64,000 bases of DNA from FEN-1088 sp031407985 (lineage in GTDB: Bacteria; Myxococcota_A; Polyangia; Fen-1088). The translations under genes and the position numbers were made by a program. The notes below the pieces were generated by a model. That model did no database searches. It saw nothing but the letters and a program-made list of their open reading frames with translations, and was not told the origin of the DNA. Positions 1-8,222 of the stretch are shown here, one piece after another (position 1 is the first letter of the stretch; each line of letters starts with the position of its first letter). The stretch covers positions 1 to 64,000 of the forward strand of contig JANOJB010000130.1 of assembly GCA_031407985.1 (NCBI GenBank), read 5' to 3'.

Positions 1-1017
1 GCGAACGTTGCCCCGCCCCGACAGTTCGGACACGACGATTTTTCGCCGGTTGCCGACCCGCTCGGGCGGGATGTGTTCGTAACTGGACGTCACCTTCTCG
101 ATGGCGGCCACATGCGCGCCGCCCTTGTGCGCGAACGCGGACGTCCCCACGTACGGCGCGTGAGCGCGCGGGCGGATGTTCGCGATCTCGCTGACAGTGC
201 GGGACAGCTCGGTCAAGCGGGCCAGCGAATCGTCGGGCACGCAACGGCGTCCCATCTTCAGTTGCAGCGCGGGAACGATCGAAATCAGGTTCGCGTTGCC
301 GCAACGTTCGCCCCAGCCGTTGATGGTGCCCTGCACCTGCGTGCAACCCGCCTCGACCGCCGCCAGGGCGTTCGCGACCGCCAGATCGCCGTCGTTGTGC
401 GTGTGAATGCCCAGGGCGGGGGTGACCGTCCTGCGCACCACCGAAACGATCTCCGCGATCTGGCTGGGCAGGCTTCCACCATTCGTGTCGCACATCGTGA
501 TCCAGTCGGCCCCGGCGTCAGCCGCCGCGTGCAGCGTGGCCAACGCGTAGGCGGGATCCGCGCGGTACCCGTCGAAGAAATGCTCGGCGTCGTAGACGAG
601 TTCGCGACCGGTCGCCTTCAGAAACCGGACGCTGTCCGCGATCATCGCCAGGTTTTCGTCAGCGGTGGTTCCCAGCACCTTGATGACGTGAAGCAACCAC
701 GATTTTCCGAAGATACAAACGACAGGCGTATCGGCCTCGACAAGGGCCTTCATGTTGGCGTCATCCTCGGCGCGGATGCCCGCCTTGCGTGTGCTTCCGA
801 ACGCCGTCAGCTTCGCGTGCTTCAGACCCAGCTGACGCGCCCGCCGAAAGAATTCCAGGTCCTTGGGGTTCGACCCCGGGTAACCACCCTCGATGAAGTG
901 AATCCCAAAGCCGTCCAGTAGGCGCGAAATCTTCAGCTTGTCCTCGACCGAGAGCGAAAGGCCCTCGCTCTGCGTCCCGTCGCGCAGGGTGGTGTCGAAG
1001 AGCTGAACGTCCATCAT
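1..1017 (-). CDS. cimA: Citramalate synthase CimA (3' part outside window)
   Basis: Reading leftward from ATG 1017 gives 339 residues that run off the window edge without a stop. The N-terminus MDVQLFDTTLRDGTQSEG is the signature of the HMGL-like TIM-barrel family (2-isopropylmalate, homocitrate and citramalate synthases). Further motifs are FIEGGYPGSNPKD, a DTNGG segment and GIHTHNDGDLAVAN with metal-binding histidines. The pattern GGYPGSNPKD and the HNDGDLAVAN loop fit (R)-citramalate synthase, which condenses pyruvate and acetyl-CoA at the start of a threonine-independent isoleucine route. A GGAAGGGG ribosome-binding site lies just upstream. The C-terminal regulatory domain would lie left of base 1, so the choice between CimA and a close LeuA relative rests on the catalytic barrel only. 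Confidence 0.85.
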   Translation of the reverse strand, partial: MMDVQLFDTTLRDGTQSEGLSLSVEDKLKISRLLDGFGIHFIEGGYPGSNPKDLEFFRRARQLGLKHAKLTAFGSTRKAGIRAEDDANMKALVEADTPVVCIFGKSWLLHVIKVLGTTADENLAMIADSVRFLKATGRELVYDAEHFFDGYRADPAYALATLHAAADAGADWITMCDTNGGSLPSQIAEIVSVVRRTVTPALGIHTHNDGDLAVANALAAVEAGCTQVQGTINGWGERCGNANLISIVPALQLKMGRRCVPDDSLARLTELSRTVSEIANIRPRAHAPYVGTSAFAHKGGAHVAAIEKVTSSYEHIPPERVGNRRKIVVSELSGRGNVR

Positions 1018-1173
1018 CGTGATCCCCTTCCAATGAGAGTTGCCGAAACCGACAAGCCTAGGGGAGCCGGCCGGCAATCTCCAGGGAAAACAGGGGCGCG
1101 GGCCGGGCCTGCCACGAAAAGCCCCGGCGCATCCATCGCACCGACGGCACGTGACGATTAGGATGGACGCGGT

Positions 1174-3042
1174 ATGGCCCCGGTCGCCGATCTTGCCGCC
1201 CTGCTGAAAGAGGCCCACGAACATCTGAACCTTGGCCGTACCGAGCAGGCCGACAAGGCCTGCCAGACACTGCTGACGACCGCGCCCGATCATCCCGCCG
1301 CCCTGTTGATCCAGAGCGTCGTCCGGATGACGCAGCACCGCTGGGCAGAGGCAGAAGAGCTGCTGTTGCGGGGTCGCGCGGCTCACCCAACCACGGTCGC
1401 CTTCCACGCCAGCCTGGGGCGCCTTTATGTTCAGCAGCATCGCCTCGCCGACGCGATTGAACCGGTTGAGACCTGTGTCCTGCTGGATCCGGCGGTGCGC
1501 GACCACAGGACCACGCTGGTCGCGCTGTATCAGACGCGCCGGTTCGCGGGCTTTAACGAAAAGTCCAAGCGAGCCATGATCGCGTGCCTGGCCGACGACG
1601 GTCTGACGCACAGTCTGATGAACAAAGCGTGGCTTAGCCTGCTGCGCCTGGACCCACAGTCCGTCGACATTCTGATGCTGTTCGGATGCGCCGACTACGA
1701 ATCGTTTTCCGCCAGGGCGACGCCTGGGCTTTTGACCGCGTGGCATGACAACGAATTTTTGAACCGTGGTCTACAGCGTTTTCTGATCGCCGACCCCTTG
1801 ATCGAACGCGGCCTGACCTTCGCGCGGAGGTGGTTTTTTGAGAACCAAGCCCAGGCGGATCGCTTCCTGCCCCTGCTGTGTCTGCTTTCCCGCTACTGCT
1901 TCTTCAGCGAGTACGTCTTCGCAACGGCCGAGGACTACGCAGCACTGCGCAAGCACCCATCCACGGCGACCAAGGTCGCGCTTTTGGGCTGTTACGAGGC
2001 GCTCGGCGACCAGAAGAACCCCAGGCGCTTCACGAGCCTATCGACCGAACCACCCTATCGCGACCTGATGCGCATCCAGATTCAAGAACCGCTGGATGAG
2101 ATCAAGCTCCGGAGCGGCGTTCAGGCGCTGTCGCCGATCGAGGACGCTGTTTCGCGCGCGGTGCAGACCCAGTACGAGGAAAGCCCGTACCCACGTTGGA
2201 CGACGGTGGGCGGCAACGTCTCCCTGCCCAACGCCGTCACCGCCAAGGCGCGGAGCAAGAAGATCCTGATCGCCGGTTGCGGCACCGGCCGGGAAGCCGC
2301 GGACGCGGCGTTGATCTTCCCTGCGGCGCGCGTCGACGCGGTTGACTTGAGCCGCGCCAGTCTGGCCTACGGCATTCGCAAGGCCCACGAGTTGAAACTC
2401 GACAACCTTTTCTTCATGCAGGCCGACATTCTGAATCTGGCCCAAAGGGGGAAGACATTCGATCTGATTGTCTCATCGGGCGTGCTGCACCACATGCGGG
2501 AACCCTTGGCCGGGCTGCAAGCGCTGATGGGAGTGCTGCGCCCGGGCGGTATTCTGAAGGTCGCGCTCTACAGCACGATCGCCCGCACGGATGTCGCCGA
2601 GGCACGCGCCTGGATACAAAAGAACGGTTTTCCCGCGACCATCCAGGGGCTGCGTGACTTCCGCGCCGCGGTCATGGCGCTGCCGGACGACAATCCGGTC
2701 AAAACAGGTCTTTGCAACCGCTACGACTTCTACTCAGCCTCACAGTGCCGCGATCTGGTCTTCCACGTTCAGGAGCATACCTTCACGCTGCCGCAAATCG
2801 CCGACCTCACGCGCACCCTTGGTTTGTCGGTCGTCAAGGTCGACACAGTAAGCCCCGTTTTCAGGAAGGCCTATCACGACCGATTCCCCGACGACCAGGC
2901 TGCCGTTGATCTGGCGAACTGGGACGCTCTGGAGCATGACAACCCGGCCATGTTCACGGGAATGTACGGCCTGTGGTTGTGCCGGGCGCCCGAAAAGGAC
3001 ACCGTCGACATCAGCTGGATCAGCGAAACCGGGCGTATGTAG
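1174..3042 (+). CDS. TPR protein with C-terminal SAM-dependent methyltransferase domain
   Basis: 622 residues. The first ~350 residues are helical, with TPR-type repeats near the N-terminus (pattern A-x2-LL-x3-P-x2-PAALL). A class I methyltransferase follows at about 360-470: motif I is LIAGCGTGREA, an acidic residue ends strand 2 (VDAVDLS), and a VSSGVLHHM motif precedes a LRPGGILKVALY strand. This is the same arrangement as bacterial proteins in which TPRs recruit a substrate to a methyltransferase; the substrate is unknown. It is transcribed divergently from cimA, 156 bp away, and convergently with tsaB. Confidence 0.75.
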   Translation: MAPVADLAALLKEAHEHLNLGRTEQADKACQTLLTTAPDHPAALLIQSVVRMTQHRWAEAEELLLRGRAAHPTTVAFHASLGRLYVQQHRLADAIEPVETCVLLDPAVRDHRTTLVALYQTRRFAGFNEKSKRAMIACLADDGLTHSLMNKAWLSLLRLDPQSVDILMLFGCADYESFSARATPGLLTAWHDNEFLNRGLQRFLIADPLIERGLTFARRWFFENQAQADRFLPLLCLLSRYCFFSEYVFATAEDYAALRKHPSTATKVALLGCYEALGDQKNPRRFTSLSTEPPYRDLMRIQIQEPLDEIKLRSGVQALSPIEDAVSRAVQTQYEESPYPRWTTVGGNVSLPNAVTAKARSKKILIAGCGTGREAADAALIFPAARVDAVDLSRASLAYGIRKAHELKLDNLFFMQADILNLAQRGKTFDLIVSSGVLHHMREPLAGLQALMGVLRPGGILKVALYSTIARTDVAEARAWIQKNGFPATIQGLRDFRAAVMALPDDNPVKTGLCNRYDFYSASQCRDLVFHVQEHTFTLPQIADLTRTLGLSVVKVDTVSPVFRKAYHDRFPDDQAAVDLANWDALEHDNPAMFTGMYGLWLCRAPEKDTVDISWISETGRM

Positions 3043-3044
3043 AA

Positions 3045-3068
3045 GGCCAAGCGGGTCAAAGGTTGGCC
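3045..3068. terminator. Possible bidirectional hairpin between convergent genes
   Basis: A perfect six-base inverted repeat (GGCCAA / TTGGCC) with a 12-nt loop lies in the 39-bp gap between the TPR-methyltransferase gene and tsaB. There is no U-tract on either side, so intrinsic termination is only a possibility. Confidence 0.3.
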
Positions 3069-3081
3069 CACCGGGGATGGT

Positions 3082-3834
3082 TTAGCGTGCGGATCCAGGC
3101 GGGCGTTTCGGGCGTGTGATGTCCGGGGCCCGGCCGTACGAAGGCACGGATGTGGACAGATCGTCGGCATCGCCACGCGCCAAGCGTTCGATGGCGCGCC
3201 GGCCGATCGCGTCGGCGCTGGGTCCCGCGACCTCCATGAAGCGCCCGCGATCGCCAAACGCTTCTTGGAGCACGGTCTGGTGGCGGACGGCGCCGTTGCC
3301 GGCGTAGGCGATCGATCCACCGCCGGGCAGCGCAGCGATGAGCGCAGCCGGAAGCAATGACCATTCCTCGGTCAGCGGGGCGACATCCATCGGCGCCCCC
3401 TCCCGGCGTTCGAACAACGCAGCGAAGATCTGTCCCTTGCCCGCGTCGATGCAGGGCAACAGGGATTCACCGGGCGACGACCGCGGCAACATGTCCAGGG
3501 CCAGCGCCTCCAGCGACGACACCAGCACCAACGGCACCCCCGTCGGCATCGCCAGCCCTTTGGCCACGGCCAGCCCCACGCGCAATCCCGTGAAGCTTCC
3601 GGGACCCGCACCGCAGGCAATCCCGCCAAGCGCGGAGATCGCGACACCCGCCTTCTCGGTCACCTCCGCGCACAGCCTGAGCAAGTTCGACGAATGGCGC
3701 TCGGCCACGGCCTCGGCCGCCGCGCGGCGAGAGCCCGTTGCGAAATCCAGGACCACGACCCGGGTGACAGGCGTGGAGGTTTCGATCGCCAGAATGAGCG
3801 CTGGTTTGGGTTCGTGGTCGGATTCTGGAGTCAT
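3082..3834 (-). CDS. tsaB: tRNA threonylcarbamoyladenosine biosynthesis protein TsaB
   Basis: 250 residues from ATG 3834. The N-terminal strand LILAIETSTP and the loop GAGPGSFTGLRVGLAVAKGLA are diagnostic of TsaB (YeaZ), the ASKHA-fold partner that activates TsaD in making the t6A modification at position 37 of ANN-decoding tRNAs. The length matches the usual ~230 residues plus a short tail. The same frame is open to a TTG at 3897 that overlaps the rseP stop, but that start has no Shine-Dalgarno and adds 21 unconserved residues. ATG 3834 has GAGG upstream. It follows rseP on the same strand and is probably cotranscribed with it. Confidence 0.9.
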   Translation of the reverse strand: MTPESDHEPKPALILAIETSTPVTRVVVLDFATGSRRAAAEAVAERHSSNLLRLCAEVTEKAGVAISALGGIACGAGPGSFTGLRVGLAVAKGLAMPTGVPLVLVSSLEALALDMLPRSSPGESLLPCIDAGKGQIFAALFERREGAPMDVAPLTEEWSLLPAALIAALPGGGSIAYAGNGAVRHQTVLQEAFGDRGRFMEVAGPSADAIGRRAIERLARGDADDLSTSVPSYGRAPDITRPKRPPGSAR

Positions 3835-3893
3835 CACCGTGTGGGCCTCATTGTGGTCGTTCCGTCGTGTTGCGGCGTCTTCCGGGCCGCGGA

Positions 3894-5555
3894 TCAATGC
3901 GGCAGCAGGTATCGCACGACGTCGTTCCGCAGCGCGAACAACATCAGGACCACCACTATCACCAGGCCGATATACGACGCGATCTCGCGCGCCCGCACCG
4001 ACGGTGGTTTACGTTTGAACAACTCAATTGTGAAAAAAACCAGCAGACCTCCGTCCAGAATGGGGACCGGCAGAAAATTCAAGATCGCCAGGTTGACGCT
4101 GAGCACAGCCATCAGCCACAAGTACTGATCGACCCCTTGTTCCGCCGCCACGCCCGCGACGTAACCGATCATGATCGGACCGCCCAGCGTGGTCAGCGGA
4201 ACCCGGCCCCGAACGATCTGCCCGAATCCCTGAACCATCGCCAGCACGATCTGACCCGTTCGCTCGAAGGCGTGGCTGAGGGCGTACCCGAAGCGATTTT
4301 GGATCGGTACCGCCGCATCGGTTCGCCACGCCAGCCGGTTCAGCGCTCCGAACACCAGGCGTTGTTCCTCCTGCCGGTAGGCGTCCATTTCCGAACGCAC
4401 CTCCTGACGAAAGGTCGCCTGCCGTCGGCCGGCCCCCGGCGACAGCCATGCGATCTGAAATGTCCGTTCCGGACTGGACGCCAATTTTTGCCGAAGCAGA
4501 TCCCAGCTACCCAACGTCTGGCCATCCAGTTCCACAATCTGATCGCCGCGCCTAACGCCTATCAAGTCGGCGGGACTCCCTGGCTCGACGGAGAAGACGA
4601 AAAGTTCGGCCGACACGATACCGGTTTCATAGCGGCGACGCCCTGCCGCATCGAAGACGGGGCTTGGGATCACGACGGCGGTTCCGGGTTGTTGAATCTC
4701 GACGTGGGCAAACGGTATCGCGGAGTACCCACCCCGCAGATACGTCACCCGCAACGGGGAAGCACCGCTGCGTTCAATGACCCGCTGAAATTCCGACCAG
4801 GTCGCAATGGGGTTCCCGTTGACGGCCGTTATGAAATCGAAGGTCCTCAATCCGGCCTGGGCGGCGGGCGAGCTGGGATCGATGACACCGACTTCGGGCA
4901 GGTGAAAGCGCGGCGACACGCCGATCCAGCCGACTGACTCGGGGATTCCCAGAGGTCCCGGCCGTTCGACTCGCACCGGAACCACGTCACGTTCTTCGAT
5001 GTCCGTTCCACGACGGATTTCGAACCGCCGCGTGCGCCCTGGATCCGTCGCGATCGTGTCTTCCAGCTCTTCCCAGTATCGAATGCGCTTGCCATCGATT
5101 GCTTCGACGCGATCCCCCGGAAGCAACCCGGCCGTCGCCGCCGGATAGTTCGGCAATACCGTCCCGAGTGTCGCCGGCAGCAGGGATCTGTGGCCGGCGT
5201 AATGAACGAAATAGATGAGGAGCGGCAGCAACAAGTTGAATGCGGGACCGGCTACGACAATCGTGTACCGCTGCCACAACGGCTTGGCTACCAGCGCCCT
5301 GTGACGGTCTCGGGGCGCCATAGCCTCGGTGGGATCCTCGCCGAGGAGTCGAACAAATCCCCCGAGGGGAACCAGCGACAGTCGATACTCCGTCTCTCCC
5401 CACGTCAGACCGACCAGGCGTGGGCCGAACCCCAGGGAAAACCGGATCACCTTGACGTCGAACAGCTTGGCGCAAACAAAATGCCCCAGCTCGTGAACGA
5501 GAATCAACGCCCCAAGCAGGACGACGACCGCGGCGGCCCAAACGAAGAGGTTCAT
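3894..5555 (-). CDS. rseP: Site-2 zinc metalloprotease RseP
   Basis: 553 residues. A first transmembrane helix carries the zinc motif HELGH at residues 21-25, and the second catalytic element, NFLPVPILDGG, lies near 493-503; both are hallmarks of site-2 intramembrane proteases. PDZ domains occupy the periplasmic middle (for example around the GVIDPSSPAAQAGL and FSVEPGSPADLIGV segments). The family cleaves anti-sigma factors or signal-peptide remnants inside the inner membrane. At 553 residues it is about 100 longer than E. coli RseP (450), with the extra length in the PDZ/linker region. An anti-sigma gene at 10997 is one candidate substrate in this window, but nothing in the sequence proves that. 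Confidence 0.92.
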   Translation of the reverse strand: MNLFVWAAAVVVLLGALILVHELGHFVCAKLFDVKVIRFSLGFGPRLVGLTWGETEYRLSLVPLGGFVRLLGEDPTEAMAPRDRHRALVAKPLWQRYTIVVAGPAFNLLLPLLIYFVHYAGHRSLLPATLGTVLPNYPAATAGLLPGDRVEAIDGKRIRYWEELEDTIATDPGRTRRFEIRRGTDIEERDVVPVRVERPGPLGIPESVGWIGVSPRFHLPEVGVIDPSSPAAQAGLRTFDFITAVNGNPIATWSEFQRVIERSGASPLRVTYLRGGYSAIPFAHVEIQQPGTAVVIPSPVFDAAGRRRYETGIVSAELFVFSVEPGSPADLIGVRRGDQIVELDGQTLGSWDLLRQKLASSPERTFQIAWLSPGAGRRQATFRQEVRSEMDAYRQEEQRLVFGALNRLAWRTDAAVPIQNRFGYALSHAFERTGQIVLAMVQGFGQIVRGRVPLTTLGGPIMIGYVAGVAAEQGVDQYLWLMAVLSVNLAILNFLPVPILDGGLLVFFTIELFKRKPPSVRAREIASYIGLVIVVVLMLFALRNDVVRYLLPH

Positions 5556-5657
5556 GACGTGATGCCCCGACCAGATCGCGGGACGAATCCCCGTTCATAA
5601 CACCAAGGCCGGCTCAAGCGATCCGGTCGTCCCGCCGAACCGTCGAGGAGGCCATTC

Positions 5658-6471
5658 ATGTCGTCCCTCCGATCAGCTGCCCGACCGGGAACAGCGCGCA
5701 AACCCGGAGTCGGGACGCCCCTGCAATCGTCCGAGGCGATCAGCGCCCGGCTTGATGATCTGGAACGCAAGATCGAACGGTTGCGGGCATTACATGAGTC
5801 GTTCTTTCTGGGAGTCGAACGTCGGCCGCCCCACATCCCGCGGCAGGAGCTGAATCGCCTGATGCTTGAAACGCAGCAGGTTTCAATCCGAAACGCCGCG
5901 CAGCGCTTTCGCTTTCAGTCCCTATCGCAACGCTGGACGCTGCTGACGACGTACTGGAACCGGACCTTGCGCGAAATCGAATCGGGGACCTACCGCCGGG
6001 ATCTGCAAAAGGCCTACCGCCGCCTGGCCGAGCGTGGGCAGCCGTTGACGGAAGCAGAGGCCGCGACGTTGGGCATCCCGGCGGGCCGCGCCAAGAGCTT
6101 CGTCGAGCAGCAGAATCGCCGCTGGGGCAACGCCCCGCATTCTCCCGCGGGGACCACACCCGGCACCGCCGGGCCGGTCAACGCGAATCAACCATCGCAC
6201 ACGGGCGCGTCCACGACAGATGCCACAAAACAGGGACCGTCCGCCGCGGTCACCCCGACCGACGATGTCGATCTGGCCGCGATCCACCGAGCCTATGTCC
6301 AGGCCCATTCCGGGCTGGGACTGCCGGGGGCGGCGCCCACGGAGGACCGCGTGCGGGCCAAGGTTCTGCCGTACCTGGAACGCCTGCGGGCCGCCAATCC
6401 AGGCACTCGACTTGCGGTGGCGGTCGCCGTGGAAAATGCACGCGTCGTGATCCGCGCGAAGCCGGTTCGTT
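5658..6471 (+). CDS. MXAN_5187 C-terminal-domain-like protein
   Basis: 271 residues. An N-terminal helical region (about 24-130) contains the pattern LDDLERKIERLRALHESFF, then NAAQRFRFQSLSQRW and TYWNRTLREIESGTYRRD. This resembles the domain described from Myxococcus protein MXAN_5187 and found across Myxococcota. A Pro/Thr/Ala-rich linker (about 155-210) leads to a short C-terminal domain with DLAAIHRAYVQAH. Function is unknown. The family assignment comes from memory of the motif pattern. The gene is divergent from rseP and converges on hflX. Confidence 0.55.
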
Positions 6472-6472
6472 A

Positions 6473-6490
6473 GGGACTGGTCAACGTCCC
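6473..6490. terminator. Possible bidirectional hairpin at the 5658-6471 / hflX convergence
   Basis: GGGAC and GTCCC face each other across an 8-nt loop, starting on the stop codon of the plus-strand gene and ending 1 bp before the stop of hflX. It is short and lacks a T-tract. Confidence 0.3.
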
Positions 6491-6491
6491 G

Positions 6492-8222
6492 TCAGATAGC
6501 GGAATCCACTTCAGAGTCCAGCGGTTCGGCACCCAACGATGGCGGACGCGCCAGCCGGCCCTCCTGCCACAACACGCGCTCGATCGCGTCCAGCACGGGT
6601 TTCGTCGTTTCGCGCTCCCGGGCCGAAAGAGCGAACGTCCGCAGCCCGGCCACCGGCGCCTGATCCAGCAGCGCGCGATCTTCGGGACTCAGAAGATCGA
6701 TCTTGTTCATGACCATGATCCGGGGCGTCTCCGCCAGGTTCAACCCCGTAAGGATGCGTTCCACAGCGTCGATGCGCGCGTCGCGGTCTGGATCCGCGGC
6801 GTCTACGATGTGCAGCAACAGATCCGCCTCGTCCAGTTCCTCCAGCGTGGCCCGAAACGCCTGCGCCAGATCGGGGGGAAGATCGCGAATGAACCCGACG
6901 GTATCCGCGATGATGATCTCGCGTTCGCGCGGAAAGCGCAGGCGCCTGGTCGTCGGATCCAGCGTGGCGAACAGCTTGTCCTCGGCCAGCACGGTGCTGT
7001 TGGTCAACGTGTTCAGCAACGTGGACTTCCCCGCGTTCGTGTACCCGACGATGGCCACCACCGGCAAACCGCGCGCGCCGCGCTTGGCCCGCCGGCCCTG
7101 CCGCTGCCTTCCGTAGTGCTCGATTTCGCGTTCCAACCGGTTGATTCGCTCACGCGCGCGGCGGCGATTCTCTTCGAGCTTCGTCTCGCCGGGGCCGCGC
7201 CCTCCGATGCCACCCACCAGGCGGCTCATCATCGTGTTCTTCTCGTGCAAGCGCGGCAGCCGATACCGCAGCTGCGCCAGTTCGACCTGCAGCTTGCCAT
7301 CGCGGCTTTTCGCCCGCTGCGCAAAGATGTCGAGGATCAGCATCGTGCGATCGATGACCCGCAGATCCGTGAAGTCCGCGATGGCGTGGGCCTGCCCGGG
7401 GGTCAGCTCGGGATCGAAGATCAGCACGTTCGCGTCAAGCTGCATGGCACGGATCAGGATCTCCTCCAGTTTGCCGCGACCCACCAGCGTCTTCGCGTCG
7501 GCCTCGGGGCGGCGCTGTTCAACGATACCCATGACCCGAACACCGGCGGTTCGACACAACTCCCGCAATTCTTCGACCCGCGCCTGTTGGCCCATGCCGG
7601 CGGCCTGATTGCGGCGGCGCAGATCCACGACCACCAACAGCGCGCGATCCCTCCCTTCCGTGGCTACCGCCGCGGGCGCTGCACGCTCGAATTCCTCTTC
7701 CAATGCCGTGACCAGCGCGCGTGCGTCGATGTTGCTACGAAAAAAGGGCTCGCTGGGAAGCAGCCGCCACGGCTGGCCGGGAGCCTGGCCATCCGGCGTG
7801 GTTGGCAACAGGTGGGCCACGTGCATATCCGCTGGTCGACCATCGGGTTGCATCCCGATTGCCGCGACCAGGTCCAGACGCAGCAGGGCCAGATCGACAA
7901 GATCGTCGCGGGTCAACGGCTCGTTCCGCAGGTGGGTGTGCACGAGACGCAGCCCCCGAAAGCGGCCGCGCCCGGCACGCAGCCGGCCGATCTCCGGCAG
8001 AGTCAGCCGGGACGCGTCTCCCACGAACACGTGTTCGATCTCGCCCCGCCGGCTGATCAGCACCCCAACCTGTCGCTCGATGTCCCGCGACAGTTCACAC
8101 AGGTACCCGCCCAGCTCACCCGATACCAGCTCCTCGGGCCGAAGCCGCCTGCGATAAACCCGTTCCAGCGCATGAAGCTGGCTTGGCTTCAGGCCCGTCG
8201 TGTTCCCGGTAACGGCTTTCAG
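6492..8222 (-). CDS. hflX: GTPase HflX (apparent CTG start)
   Basis: 576 residues if started at CTG 8222; 523 from the first canonical start, GTG 8063. It has the HflX N-terminal domain with a (GG)RGPGE-type segment (GGRGPGETKLEENRRR) followed by a G domain: Walker A GYTNAGKST, G3 DTVGF, G4 NKID. HflX binds the 50S subunit and splits stalled ribosomes under stress. Upstream of GTG 8063 the frame is open and encodes NTTGLKPSQLHALERVYRRR and CELSRDIERQVG, the N-terminal pattern seen in myxobacterial HflX, yet holds no ATG, GTG or TTG. A CTG overlapping the upstream stop as CTGA, with GAGG about 11 nt ahead, is the best start. It lies downstream of the aglZ/frzS-like gene and is probably translationally coupled to it. 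Confidence 0.9.
   Translation of the reverse strand: MKAVTGNTTGLKPSQLHALERVYRRRLRPEELVSGELGGYLCELSRDIERQVGVLISRRGEIEHVFVGDASRLTLPEIGRLRAGRGRFRGLRLVHTHLRNEPLTRDDLVDLALLRLDLVAAIGMQPDGRPADMHVAHLLPTTPDGQAPGQPWRLLPSEPFFRSNIDARALVTALEEEFERAAPAAVATEGRDRALLVVVDLRRRNQAAGMGQQARVEELRELCRTAGVRVMGIVEQRRPEADAKTLVGRGKLEEILIRAMQLDANVLIFDPELTPGQAHAIADFTDLRVIDRTMLILDIFAQRAKSRDGKLQVELAQLRYRLPRLHEKNTMMSRLVGGIGGRGPGETKLEENRRRARERINRLEREIEHYGRQRQGRRAKRGARGLPVVAIVGYTNAGKSTLLNTLTNSTVLAEDKLFATLDPTTRRLRFPREREIIIADTVGFIRDLPPDLAQAFRATLEELDEADLLLHIVDAADPDRDARIDAVERILTGLNLAETPRIMVMNKIDLLSPEDRALLDQAPVAGLRTFALSARERETTKPVLDAIERVLWQEGRLARPPSLGAEPLDSEVDSAI

Noticed and set aside
3867..4937. Long plus-strand open frame antisense to rseP
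   Set aside because: The rseP frame carries HELGH, PDZ and LDG motifs; the antisense frame has no recognisable domain and reflects GC-rich codon bias.
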